The notes: a model not told the origin generated them from the letters alone. Shown: positions 9,911 through 20,727, counted from the stretch's first letter. The stretch: DNA of 64,000 bases from Perognathus longimembris pacificus (GCF_023159225.1 NC_063161.1:3723690-3787689), one strand, 5' to 3'. Made by a program: numbers and translations.

Positions 9911-12868
9911 GTGGTGGTGGAGATCGTGAGGATGGCGGTGCTGTGATCAGGTGGTGGTTGGGATCGTGGGGATGGCGGTGCTGTGATCAGTGGTGAGGAT
10001 CGTGGGGATGGCGGTGCTGTGATCAGGTGGGGATCGTGGGGATGGCAGTGCTGTGATCAGGTGGTGGTGGGGATCGTGGGGATGGCGGTGCTGTGATCAG
10101 GTGGTGGTGGGGATCGTGGGGATGGCGGTGCTGTGATCAGGTGGTGGTGGGGATTGTGGGGATGGCAGTGCTGTGATCAGGTGGGGATCGTGGGGATGGT
10201 GGTGCTGTGATCAGGTGGTGGTGGGGATCGTGGGGATGGCGGTGCTGTGATCAGGTGGTGGGGATCGTGGGGATGGCGGGGCTGTGATCAGGTGGTGGTG
10301 GGGATCGTGGGGATGGCGGTGCTGTGATCAGGTGGTGGGGATCGTGGGGATGGCGGTGCTGTGATCAGGTGGGGATCGTGGGGATGGGGGTGCTGTGATC
10401 AGGTGGTGGTGGGGATCGTGGGGATGGCGGTGCTGTGATCAGGTGGTGGTAGGGATCGTGGGGATGGCGGTGCTGTGATCAGGTGGTGGTGGGGATCGTG
10501 GGGATGGGGTGCTGTGATCAGGTGGTGGTGGGGATCGTGGGGATGGCGGTGCTGTGATCAGGTGGTGGTGGGGATCGTGGGGATGGCGGTGCTGTGATCA
10601 GGTGGTGGTGGGGATCGTGGGGATGGCGGTGCTGTGATCAGGTGGTGGTGGGGATCGTGGGGATGGCGGTGCTGTGATCAGGTGGTAGGGGATCGTGGGG
10701 ATGGCGGTGCTGTGATCAGGTGGGTGGTGGGGATTGTGGGGATGGCGGTGCTGTGATCAGGTGGTGGTGGGGATCGTGGGGATGGCGGTGCTGTGATCAG
10801 GTGGTGGTGGGGATCGTGGGGATGGCGGTGCTGTGATCAGGTGGGGATCGTGGGGATGGCGGTGCTGTGATCAGGTGGGGATCGTGGGGATGGCGGTGCT
10901 GTGATCAGGTGGTGGGGATCGTGGGGATGGCGGTGCTGTGATCAGGTGGTGGGGATCGTGGGGATGGCGGTGCTGTGATCAGGTGGTGGTGGGGATCGTG
11001 GGGATGGCGGTGCTGTGATCAGGTGGTGGTGGGGATCGTGGGGATGGCGGTGCTGTGATCAGGTGGTGGTGGGGATCGTGGGGATGGCGGTGCTGTGATC
11101 AGGTGCTGGTGGGGATGGGCGGTGCTGTGATCAGTGGTGGGGATCGTGGGGATGGCGGTGCTGTGATCAGGTGGGGATCGTGGGGATGGCGGTGCTGTGA
11201 TCAGGTGGTGGGGATCGTGGGGATGGCGGTGCTGTGATCAGGTGGTGGTGGGGATCGTGGGGATGGCGGTGCTGTGATCAGGTGGTGGTGGGGATCGTGG
11301 GGATGGCGGTGCTGTGATCAGGTGGTGGTGGGGATGGCGGTGCTGTGATCAGGTGGTGGGGATCGTGGGGATGGCGGTGCTGATCAGGTGGGGAATGGTG
11401 GGATGGCAGTGCTGTGATCAGGTGGTGGGGATCGTGGGGATGGCGGTGCTGTGATCAGGTGGGGATCGTGGGATGGCGGTGCTGTGATCAGGTGGGGATG
11501 CGGTGCTGTGATCAGGTGGGGATGGCGGTGCTGTGATCAGGTGGTGGTGGGGATCGTGGGGATGGCGGTGCTGTGATCAGGTGGTGGTGGGGATCGTGGG
11601 GATGGCGGTGCTGTGATCAGGGTGGTGGGATCGTGGGATGGCGGTGCTGTGATCAGGTGGTGGTGGGGATCGTGGGGATGGCGGTGCTGTGATCAGGTGG
11701 TGGTGGGGATCGTGGGGATGGCGGTGCTGTGATCAGGTGGTGGGGATCGTGGGGATGGCGGTGCTGTGATCAGGTGGTGGGGATCGTGGGATGGCGGTGC
11801 TGTGATCAGGTGGGGGATCGTGGGGATGGCGGTGCTGTGATCAGGTGGTGGGATCGTGGGATGGCGGTGCTGTGATCAGGTGGTGGGGATCGTGGGGATG
11901 GCGGTGCTGTGATCAGGTGGTGGTAGGGATCGTGGGGATGGCGGTGCTGTGATCAGGTGGTGATCGTGGGGATGGCGGTGCTGTGATCAGGTGGTGGGGA
12001 TCGTGGGGATGGCGGTGCTGTGATCAGGTGGTGGGGATCGTGGGGATGGCGGTGCTGTGATCAGGTGGTGGGATCGTGGGGATGGCGGTGCTGTGATCAG
12101 GTGGTGGGGATCGTGGGGATGGCGGTGCTGTGATCAGGTGTGGTAGGGATCGTGGGGATGGCGGTGCTGTGATCAGGTGGTGGTGGATCGTGGGGATGGC
12201 GGTGCTGTGATCAGTGTGGGGATCGTGGGGATGGCGGTGCTGTGATCAGGTGGTGGGGATCGTGGATGGGGTGCTGTGATCAGGTGGTGGATCGTGGGGA
12301 TGGCGGTGCTGTGATCAGGTGGTGGGGATCGTGGGGATGGCGGTGCTGTGATCAGGTGGTGGTGGGGATCGTGGGGATGGGGGTGCTGTGATCAGGTGGT
12401 GGTGGGGATCGTGGGATGGCGGTGCTTGATCAGGTGGTGGGGATCGTGGGGATGGCGGTGCTGTGATCAGGTGGGGTGGGATCGTGGGGATGGCGGTGCT
12501 GTGATCAGGTGGGGTGGTGGGGATGTGGGATGGCGGTGCTTGATCAGGTGGTGAGTGGGGATGGCGGTGCTGTGATCAGGTGGTGGTGGGGATCGTGGGG
12601 ATGGCGGTGCTGTGATCAGGTGGTGGTGGGGATCGTGGGGATGGCTGGTGCTGTGATCAGTGGTGGGATCGTGGGGATGGCGGTGGCTGTGATCAGGTGG
12701 TGGAGGGATCGTGGGGATGGCGGTGCTGTGATCAGGTGGGGATCGTGGGGATGGCGGTGCTGTGATCAGGTGGTGGATCGTGGGGATGGGCGGTGCTGTG
12801 ATCAGGTGGTGGGGATCGTGGGGATGGCGGTGCTTGTGATCAGTGGTGGGGATCTTGGGGATGGCGTG
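9911..12868 (+). repeat. Minisatellite, ~31-40 bp unit, about 80 copies, running into gap
   Basis: The unit core is 'atcgtggggatggcggtgct' followed by gtgatcaggtgg and a variable number of tgg triplets, which sets the unit length. Most copies are near-identical; errors and indels increase after about 11,400. The array stops at the N gap, so its true length is unknown. It lies downstream of the last visible PHF21B exon. Confidence 0.97.
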
Positions 12869-13368
12869 NNNNNNNNNNNNNNNNNNNNNNNNNNNNNNNN
12901 NNNNNNNNNNNNNNNNNNNNNNNNNNNNNNNNNNNNNNNNNNNNNNNNNNNNNNNNNNNNNNNNNNNNNNNNNNNNNNNNNNNNNNNNNNNNNNNNNNNN
13001 NNNNNNNNNNNNNNNNNNNNNNNNNNNNNNNNNNNNNNNNNNNNNNNNNNNNNNNNNNNNNNNNNNNNNNNNNNNNNNNNNNNNNNNNNNNNNNNNNNNN
13101 NNNNNNNNNNNNNNNNNNNNNNNNNNNNNNNNNNNNNNNNNNNNNNNNNNNNNNNNNNNNNNNNNNNNNNNNNNNNNNNNNNNNNNNNNNNNNNNNNNNN
13201 NNNNNNNNNNNNNNNNNNNNNNNNNNNNNNNNNNNNNNNNNNNNNNNNNNNNNNNNNNNNNNNNNNNNNNNNNNNNNNNNNNNNNNNNNNNNNNNNNNNN
13301 NNNNNNNNNNNNNNNNNNNNNNNNNNNNNNNNNNNNNNNNNNNNNNNNNNNNNNNNNNNNNNNNNNNN
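12869..13368. other. Assembly gap of exactly 500 N
   Basis: An unbroken run of 500 N, a typical scaffolding placeholder of arbitrary size. The left edge is the minisatellite and the right edge is extremely GC-rich DNA. Expected but unseen content of this interval is the PHF21B terminal exon and ARHGAP8. Confidence 0.99.
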
Positions 13369-13660
13369 CGCGGTGGGGCAGGGCGGGCAGCGGCCCGGGG
13401 GAGCGGAGGCTGCGCCCCGGAGCCCCCCGCGCGCCCCGGGCCAGACCAGCGCGCGCCTCCCGCGCCCCCCCGACGCCCCGGGTCGCCCCCGGACGGCGGT
13501 GCCCACCCCACCTGCCCGTCTTCCACATCTCCACACCTGCCGCCCGGGGCCCGGAGGCCGTTCGGGGGCCCCAGTGCTCGCGCCCCTCTCCGCCTCCGCA
13601 TCGCCCTCCTCCCGCGCCCCTGTCACCGCGCCTCGCACCCCGCGTGCGCTTCCTTGCGCC
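13369..13660. other. Very GC- and CpG-rich sequence at gap edge
   Basis: About 290 nt with many CpG dinucleotides and no coding similarity that I recognise in either direction. It could be the edge of a CpG island whose gene lies in the gap. This is weak inference. Confidence 0.4.
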
Positions 13661-13872
13661 GACCCTGGGGCTGGAACCCGAGGCCGCTCGCTCCGCCTGG
13701 GCCTCTTCACTCCAAGGCCCCATGGAGCCACAGCTCCGCCGTGGGCCTTGTGGAGGTCACGGGAGGTAAGAGGCTCCCCGCCTCTCCTGCCAGCCGCCGG
13801 GGCTGGCCTCGAACCACGAGTCTCAGTCCTCAGCCTTCTGAGTAGCTAGGAACACAGGGCGGGCGCCTGGCC
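13661..13872 (-). repeat. Decayed Geo-type SINE, antisense
   Basis: Recognisable pieces are 'tggggctggaacccgaggcc', 'gagccacagctccgc', 'ggggctggcctcgaacc' and 'tctgagtagctaggaacaca'. It is diverged and CpG-enriched. Confidence 0.65.
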
Positions 13873-13904
13873 CCAGCAGCTGCCTCTTCCTCTGCAGAGA
13901 AGTG

Positions 13905-14160
13905 TGTGTACGTGTGTGTGCACGCTTGTGCATGCTCCCCCAGTACTGGGGCTGAACTCGGGGTCTCCCACTCGCAGCCTCCTCCCCCCAAGGCTGCTGC
14001 TCTACCCCTTGAACCACGCTGCCACGTGCAGCCTTTTGCTAGTGCAGCGGAGCTAACAGCCCCTCAGGTGTGTCTGCCTCAGCCGGTTTTGAACCCCACC
14101 CTCCTGTCCTCAGCCTTCTGAGAGGCTCGGGTGACAGACAGGTGTGAGCCGTGGTCGCCT
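13905..14160 (-). repeat. GT-rich tail plus decayed Geo-type SINE, antisense
   Basis: After a GT-rich start come 'tactggggctgaactcgggg', 'accccttgaaccacgctgcc' and 'ttctgagaggctcgggtgac'. The order matches the antisense SINE. Confidence 0.7.
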
Positions 14161-14224
14161 GACTGGACTTGTGTGTTAGAGGCTGACACTGGACGTCAAG
14201 AAGGGAAACGGCTCCCACCCACAG

Positions 14225-14385
14225 CTGGCCACGCCATTCGTGGAACTAAGAAATAGGATGGAGGGGGAAAATGAGGGAGGAGGTAACAAGTCTGACGAGA
14301 AATGTACTCACTGCCTTACGAAGGACACTGTACATCACTTTGACAATCGATAATTTTAAAAAATCACAAGTATTAATCCAAAAAA
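14225..14385 (+). mobile_element. Probable L1 3' end fragment
   Basis: A purine-rich stretch leads to 'gaaatgtactcactgcctta', 'actgtacatcactttgacaa' and A-rich sequence. This resembles rodent L1 3' UTR ends, as I recall them. Only the tail is present. The family call is tentative. Confidence 0.45.
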
Positions 14386-14399
14386 AGAAATAGGACGGA

Positions 14400-14560
14400 G
14401 AGGGGGTTGGAGACCTGGCTCAGGTGATAGGGCATCAGATACCGTGTGTGAGTCCCAGTTTCAGACAAAGACGAAGCTGGGGTGTGATCCAGTAGTGTAA
14501 CAGACACTTGTCCCGGTGTGGACCAGGCTCTGGGGCCAGATAGCCACCAAACGAAAAGGA
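14400..14560 (+). repeat. Decayed ID-like SINE
   Basis: 'gttggagacctggctcaggt' and 'gtgtgtgagtcccagtttca' match the layout of a tRNA-derived monomer (A-box and B-box-like). The rest is degenerate. Confidence 0.4.
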
Positions 14561-14574
14561 AAAAGAACTGTGTT

Positions 14575-15350
14575 AGTGTTACCTTCTCTTTCTGTTTGTC
14601 AAAATCTCAGGCGCATTTTCCAGCCATCACTGGGTGAGATTAAATCCATAAAGCAATGGAAGTGAGTGATTGTGACACAAGGAACGCACGTGTGTTTGCC
14701 ATTCATAACCAGAGGAAAAGCACAGTGAAAGAAGAGAAGGCAAAGCCCAGCCTGGCCTCTCCCGGTGCCTTCTGCTGTTTCCCCCAGTGCTATCTAATCA
14801 TTCATCCAGTCCTTAGTCACTTCCTTTTGTTGGGTAACACAACTCCTTGCATTGCAGTGTCTTGCAATGGAAAAGAAAGAATACTCCGGGGAGTGGGGAG
14901 AGGCCGTCGGAGTCATTACTCGCAGCTTTACTGAATGCGCTCTGGCAAATGTTTATGAAGTGGGAGCGTCGGTTTCTCCCCAAGCTGCAAATCCCACGTA
15001 ATGAGGGAGCTGAGGTGGTGGTGGTGGAGGAGGAGACAGGAAGCCTGGAACTTTCCACCCGTGCCCCAGCGTGGCCTTGAGACTTGCTCAGCCAGGAAGG
15101 GGTGCACCCCGCTGGCCCGGGCGGGGTGGGGTGGGGTGGGGGGTCGGCAGGTGGGGGTGAGCCTCAGATGAGGCGCTCAGCTGGGAAGTCGGGTCAGGGT
15201 GGTGAGGGCGCTGGAAAGGCATGGCAGGGGTGATGACAGAAACTGCCAGAAGCACAAGTATGGGGAAGGAGTGTGAAAACCCCCGGAAGCACAAGTCCGG
15301 GGAAGGACGCAGCTTGTGGGCAGCCCATTCTATTCTGAGAAATGAGCCGG
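14575..15350. other. Unique sequence of lower GC, candidate conserved non-coding DNA
   Basis: This segment is more AT-rich and more complex than its surroundings. It has no SINE text and no supported coding exon; the open frame at 14656-14934 has no recognised homologue. The contrast with the GC-rich neighbourhood suggests old, possibly constrained sequence, but conservation cannot be judged here. Confidence 0.35.
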
Positions 15351-15354
15351 TCAC

Positions 15355-15550
15355 CTACTTTTTTTTGCTGACCCCCAGATATTTTGCTTCTGTATTCTGC
15401 TTGGTTTGCAAAATGTCAGTTGGAAAGATTCCATTTAATGCACGACCCCACCCCCACTTGGGGTATAAAACCCCCGCTTGTTGCTACTCCGGATTGCTTG
15501 CTTCTGGTTTCCCTATAGCTAGGAGTAGGAGTCGTCCCGGCAGGTTATAA
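15355..15550 (+). other. TATA-containing, LTR-like segment
   Basis: A T-run is followed by 'cagatattttgcttctgtat', a canonical 'ggggtataaaaccccc' (TATAAAA at 15464-15470), and 'ccggattgcttgcttctggt'. The arrangement resembles the U3/R part of a rodent LTR, but no family or terminal repeats could be assigned. A cellular TATA promoter is the alternative. Confidence 0.3.
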
Positions 15551-16149
15551 TTGTATTGACAAATTCCTTTTTAAACTGGCTATTGATAAATTCCTTTGTG
15601 CAGCTAAATAGACTTCATCATAATTAAGATTCGGCTTGAGTCCCTGGTCTGCTCCCTGGGGATCCTCGACTCCTCACAAGCCAGGTGGCCACCCTGGGGA
15701 CGCCCCTCCCCTGTGGCCAGGGCCCAGAGCCGAGGGGCCAGGCCCTGCACTACCGCTCTGCAGCCAGAAGGGTGCTGGGACTGCTTCCGGGGTGCCGGCC
15801 TGCGCTGTGGAACCCGCGCACCTCCACCCTGTTTCTGGGTCCTTTGGGTGCAATGATTGAAAACAGACCCTTGATTTGCAGCTGAGCAGGGGGCTCCCGG
15901 TCCTGTTTGGCCCCACCCCACCCCTCAAAGGCCCTCCTCGCTTGGTCGGGATTCTCCACCTTACAAACCGGGGTGCCTTAAGGTGGTCAGCCCATTTGCC
16001 CAGCCTCTCTTGTGCCCAGGGTGGGGGCAGTAGGGACCCCCACGGCGATGTACACCTAGGGCAGAGGCCAGGAGGAGGCCGTGGGGGTGCTGAGGGCGTC
16101 AGGATTTGGGACACAGTGTTGTTGCTGCGGTGATCTGGGTCCAGTGCGA
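15551..16149. other. Intergenic, nothing recognised
   Basis: Unique sequence that turns GC-rich after about 15,650. No exon or repeat was recognised. Confidence 0.5.
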
Positions 16150-16515
16150 CTCAAGCCTCCTGCGGGGCGGAGCTTCCTGCGGGGGAGGAGCCTCCTGTGG
16201 GGGAGGAGCCTCCTATGGGGCGGAGCCTCCCTGTGGGGGAGGAGCCTCCTGTGTGGGAGGAGCCTCCTGTGGGGTGGAGCCTTTTTGTGGGGCGGAGCCT
16301 CCCTGTGTGGGAGGAGCCTCCTGTGGGGGAGGAGCCTCCTAGAGGGCAGAGCCTCCTGTGGGGCGGAGCCTTTCTGTGGGAGTGGAGCCTCCTTGTGGGG
16401 CGGAGCCTCCTATAGGACAGAGCATTCTTGTGAGGGCGGAGCCTCCTGGGGCGGAGCCATGCGGTGGGGCGGAGCCTCCTGGGGGCGGAGCCATGAGGTG
16501 GGGCGGAGCCTTAAG
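16150..16515 (+). repeat. GC-box minisatellite, ~18-bp unit, about 20 copies
   Basis: Tandem units of the form 'ggggcggagcctcctgtg' alternate with 'ggaggagcctcctgtg' variants. Many units contain GGGGCGGAG, close to an SP/KLF GC box. Confidence 0.93.
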
Positions 16516-17635
16516 GAACCCACCCCCAAGACAGGCTGAGCCCCGCGGAGAGAAGACGTGTCGGCGTGAGCAGTTGTCGTGTGCGGCTTTCTGGGGCCAC
16601 CGTGGGGGGCGCCGTCCATCTCTGCAGGCTGGAGAGCAGCTCTGAGCTCCGTGATCACGTTCACCCCACCCGGAGGAAACAGTGAGTCGGTCAGGCCAGG
16701 CCGAGGGCTGCGCTGCTCCGCCACGGGGGGGGGGGCGCTCTGCCCCCCACCATGCGGGTCAGTCCCTGTACTGAGGGGCAGGGGGCCCAGCAGGGTCTCC
16801 TCCTGGACACTCGGTGCTCCAGCTGGCCCGCCCCTCGGCAGAGAGAGCGGCTACCCCTCCCCCCCAGCCACAGGGGATGGGGATGGCCACCACCGCGCAC
16901 AGAACCCGCACCCCGGGGCGCCCCCCCCCCCCACTGGCGCTGGCTGGGCCCGGGGATACTCCTCTACCCCAGCAGGCTCTTGCTTTGCCCACGGCTCCAC
17001 TTGACCATGGCCGCTTTTGGAGCTCAGGGACCAGCGTCCCCGCTGGATTGCTGTCCCCCTTCACAGCGGGGGGCCCCCATGGAGGCCAGGGGTGGCTCTC
17101 TCCCACCCCCTGGAGGCAGCCAGGGAGAACTGCCAGGAGAAGAATGGCATCTCGTGCGCGCGCACACACTCAGGATACGATCACCAGGAGACCAGCAGCC
17201 ACCCAAGCTGGGGTCTTCTAAATCCCCCTCCCCAGCAGAGCGCGCGGTGGGGGGGCTCATGGCACGAGACCCACCCCCTCCCCCCCGCACCCTCCTGCCC
17301 TCTGGGGTCTGCGTCCCCAGTGTGTCCCAGGCCAAGTCCCCGTGTTGAAGACCCCCGCCCCACGCACTGCAGCCGGAGATGGAGGCTCGGGGAACCAAGG
17401 AAGATCGCGTGGGATGCACACGGGGCTGACATCGCGGGACGGGTGTCCTGGATGCCACACCCCTTCATCTCCACCCGAGGCCGCCGGCGACCTCCTGACT
17501 GCGCCTGGCCTCCAGGTCACGGGAAGGCGTGCTGTCCCCCTCTAGTGGACGCTGCGCCCCAGGGCGGCCCCTGCGGGACAGGCTGGGCCCGCAGCCCGGG
17601 GCTGCTGCACTCACAGGCCCCGGCCAGGCCCCTCC
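16516..17635. other. Intergenic, no gene recognised
   Basis: Highly GC-rich DNA with poly-G (about 16725) and poly-C (about 16921) runs. Long open frames here overlap on both strands and have no recognised domain. Confidence 0.5.
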
Positions 17636-17795
17636 TGAGAGGGTGGAGCCTTCCGGTGGGGGCGGGGCCGCGCGTGGGTGGAGCCTTCCGGAGGGGTGGA
17701 CCCTGCTGTGAGGGTGGAGCCCCCTGTTAGGGCGGGGCCTTCCAGTGGGGGCGGGGCCTTCCAATGGGGGCGGGGCCTTCCAGTAGGGAGGGAAC
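17636..17795 (+). repeat. Second GGAGCC/GGGGCC minisatellite
   Basis: About seven units of 20-24 bp such as 'ggtggagccttccggtgggg' and 'gcggggccttccaatggggg', related in motif to the array at 16150. Confidence 0.88.
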
Positions 17796-18394
17796 CTCCC
17801 TCTGCACATGACACCTGAGGTGACAGCTCCCCTCCAGGGCGGTGTGAGAGGGGGAAGTGTGCAGGGGACTGTCTGAATGCACAATGGTGTGTGTGTGTGT
17901 GCACGCGCGTGCTATGCTGGAACAGCCCAGCCCTTCGCCAATGGCCTGATGTCATGGCTGAGACAGGACCGCACACCTCTCAGCAATGGGACAGGGAACT
18001 GGAAGCCCAGTAAGGCTGCCAGGGTGCAGACGCGTTTCAGGCGTCAGGAGTGGGGCCCGGGGGTGCCCCTGGGCCCCAGCTTCTCCTCTCCCGCGGGGCG
18101 GCAGGGGGCTGGGCCTCGGGGAAGCCGTGGGAGTCAGCGGAGATGTCTGCCAGGCAGACACAAGCGCTGCAGGGATGGATGGAGGTCCACACCAGCCCAA
18201 GAGAAAGCCCGGGCGGAGGGAGGCAAGCTGTGCACGGGCTCGTGTGTGCTGCCCCTGTGCCGGAGGGAGGACGGCCTTCCACACCAGGCCACCACCACCA
18301 GCCTGGCCCATGGCCCCGGGCAGCAGTGCATCCCGGGGCACCAAGGTGGCCTCTGTGCTCCATGCCACGGTCTCCTGGCCTGGCCAGAGGGCAG

Positions 18395-18475
18395 GGGTGG
18401 AGCCTTCCTGGGGGCTGGGGGTGGAGCCTCCCTGGGGGCTGGGGGTGGAGCCTCCCTGGGGGTGGAGCTTCTCGT
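18395..18475 (+). repeat. Third GGAGCC minisatellite
   Basis: Three to four copies of about 22 bp: 'gggggctgggggtggagcct' with ccct. It shares the GTGGAGCCT motif with the two arrays to the left. Confidence 0.85.
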
Positions 18476-18844
18476 GGCTGGCCAGGCAGAGCCCAGGAGG
18501 AGGGGGCCGCAGGAAAGCTGCGTAGCCCCAGGTGGACACAGGGTGGGATGCAGGGAGCAGAAGCACCCAGTGACGGGGCTCCCCCGCCCCCTGGGACCAG
18601 GCCCAGGCCACCCGGGTGGCTCTCAGAGGACTTGGGCAGGAGGGGGGAGGGCAGCGCTGAAACTCAGGCCGGAGAGCTGGGGAAAAGTGGCGGCGTCGCT
18701 GTGCCGGCTAGCCGCAGAATGGAAGTCAGCTGAGGCCATCGTCTCCTGAACACAGCTCCCGGTGGGGGCTGGCGCCGGAGCCTCCCGGGGCTGGTCCACG
18801 CGTGGATTGCCGCCTGGCCCTCAACACTGGTAAGGTGGTGCACT

Positions 18845-19062
18845 CAGCCGGGTACTGCGGCTCATACCTATAACCCTAGCTACCCTGGGGTCGCGACTGT
18901 GGTTCCAGGTCAGCCCTGGTAAAAAGCAAGGCTCTTATCTCAACACTAAACCAGGGTGGGAGGGGCTGGAGGCCCGGTTCGGGTGGTAGAGCACCTGCAC
19001 AGATGTGTGAAGCCGAGTTCAAATCCTGGTGTTGCCAAAATGAAACAAAACCCCCAAACAAA
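18845..19062 (+). repeat. tRNA-derived SINE, sense, diverged
   Basis: Contains 'ggtactgcggctcataccta', 'ggcccggttcgggtggtaga' and 'gccgagttcaaatcctggtg', then an A/C-rich tail. Confidence 0.7.
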
Positions 19063-19142
19063 CACCTCTCACTACACATCCACGTTTTAAAGGCTGTGAG
19101 AGCTGTCTATCCATAGAGCAGGCTCCCTTTTGTAAACCTGGG

Positions 19143-19148
19143 TTTATT
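19143..19148 (-). terminator. PRR5: Candidate PRR5 polyadenylation signal (AATAAA)
   Basis: AATAAA on the - strand about 1.1 kb after the PRR5 stop codon. An ATTAAA variant lies nearer, at 19281-19286. Which is used, if either, cannot be told from sequence; an antisense SINE lies between this site and the stop codon. Confidence 0.35.
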
Positions 19149-19289
19149 ATACACCTTTGAAAGTACCTGGGCTCCCCCAGGAGTGGGGGGAGTCCAGCCG
19201 CCCACTACTGCATACGCGGGAGGGCCTCCAGGGTAATGTGCCCTCACCTGGCACCCCCTGGCCCTCCCAACATCACAGTTTTTAATCCT

Positions 19290-19475
19290 CTCGTGCCACT
19301 TGAACTCAGGGCCTGGGCGCTGTCCCTTAGCTTTTCTGCTCAAGGCTGGTGCTCTACCTCGTGAGACACAGCTCCAAACTTTCCTTGCCTGGGCTGGCTT
19401 CACACTGAGGTCCTCAGAGCTCAGCCTCCGGAGCAGTTGCGATTCAGGTGGGAGCCGCTGGCACCAAGCTTTTCA
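19290..19475 (-). repeat. Geo-type SINE, antisense
   Basis: 'cttgaactcagggcctgggc', 'ctcaaggctggtgctctacc' and 'cctgggctggcttcacactg' in antisense order. If the distal PRR5 poly(A) signal is used, this element is part of the 3' UTR, in sense relative to the transcript. Confidence 0.8.
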
Positions 19476-20162
19476 GCGTGTTTTGTTCCCAACCCACAGC
19501 CCTGTGCCCAGTTCCTCTCCCGCGCGGAGCCCCGGGGCCCCGGAGCACCCTGCCGGTGGATGGAGGAGACGGGGTGGGCGTCACCGACCCGGCAGTGCCG
19601 TGCGCTTCTGCTCCCCCACTCCCCCCTCCTTCTCTCCCCCCCTCCTCCCGCTTCAGTCCATCCCAGCGGCTGGGTCAGAATCCACACCCCACTGACCCTC
19701 CAACTCTCCTTCGAGCCTTCCACCGGGATGGGACAGAGAAACTGGACCGGAAAGCAAGCTGGGCCGGGACAAAGGGTGGGTGGTGCTGGGGTGTGCCTCT
19801 GCAAGAGGGGAGCCCCCAACTAAGATCTCTGAGGGCCAAGATGCCAGCAGGACTCCAGGGGGCCATAGGCCCCTTCCTTCCCTGCCCCCACCCTGGCCCC
19901 CGTGCAGGCCGCCCGGGCCTGGCTGTGAGCACCCTGTCCCTTTGGGTGGAGCCCGGCTGGTGTGGGGGAATCCACCCGATTCACATTTTCCTGGGTGGGC
20001 GTGGACGCTGAGGGCCGGGGCAGGTGGGTGAAGGGCAGGACCCCAGTCCGATGGCACAGCCCGAGTGCCGGGGCAGCGGGCGGCTCTTCCGGCAGCCTGG
20101 AGACTATAAAGTGATGGGGGAGTGACCCGGGTGGGGGCCGGCAAGGGTGCGATGGAGTAAAA

Positions 20163-20220
20163 AAGTCACACACACATGCACACCCCCCCCACAGACACAC
20201 ACACACGCACGCACACGGGT
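20163..20220. repeat. (CA)n-rich microsatellite
   Basis: Interrupted CA repeats just after the PRR5 stop, in the presumed 3' UTR. Confidence 0.85.
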
Positions 20221-20242
20221 GGCTCAAAACGCCAGGCCCGCC

Positions 20243-20727
20243 TCACACCACGCTCTGCCGGTCGCCAGCCCCCTCGAAGTCAGACGTCCCCGAGCTGCCC
20301 CCCCGGCCAAAGTCGATGACGATCCCTTCGGAATCCGAGTCCGCCGACTCCAGGATGCGGTCCACCAGAGTCTCGGGGCTGGAGGTGGGGGGGGAGCGGC
20401 GGGCCGCGGCCAGCTCGGGCGGCTGGGCCGGGGGGTAGAGTCTGCCGGGGCAGGGCCCCGCGTGGGGCGTCGGCGGGGAGGCGCGGAAGGGCCCCGCGGG
20501 GCCGGGGCCCGGGCCGGGCGCCCCGTCGCCGAAGCCCTGGGGCTCGGGGCAGGAGGTCATCTCGGAGACGGAGTGCCTGCGCACGCTGCCGCCGCCCCCG
20601 GGCGCCGCGCCCTCCGCCTCGTGCTCCGCCACGGGGTTCAGCAGTGGGGTGTTGTAGCTCTTGGAGCGCACCACGGGGTTCTTGGCCAGGGCGTCCCCCG
20701 AGCGGGAGCGGCGCACCAGGCGCTTCT
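20243..20727 (-). CDS. PRR5: PRR5 exon 8 (last coding exon)
   Basis: 485 nt including the TGA at 20245-20243. It begins with KRLVRRSRSGDALAKNPVVR and contains the Ser-rich RSKSYNTPLLNPV and RRHSVSEMTSCPEPQG motifs, which look like basophilic-kinase target contexts. A GC-rich low-complexity middle leads to the conserved acidic tail and RQSVV end. The acceptor is ccccgcag. Confidence 0.95.

Noticed and set aside
9911..12868. Array resembling CRISPR repeats (constant ~30-bp segments with short variable parts)
   Set aside because: The variable parts are only TGG triplet-number differences and are themselves repeated. The context is a mammalian gene; no cas genes exist.
12476..13849. Open frames of about 250-460 codons spanning the first N gap
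   Set aside because: They exist only because N bases contain no stop codons. The real parts are minisatellite and GC-rich DNA.
14656..14934. 92-codon frame in the AT-richer segment as a candidate PHF21B terminal exon
   Set aside because: It shows no resemblance to the conserved PHF21B C-terminus and no suitable phase-0 acceptor was seen.
17532..17548. Additional CTCF-like site on -
   Set aside because: CCACTAGAGGGGG deviates at a core position (G for C), so it is not called alongside the three full matches.
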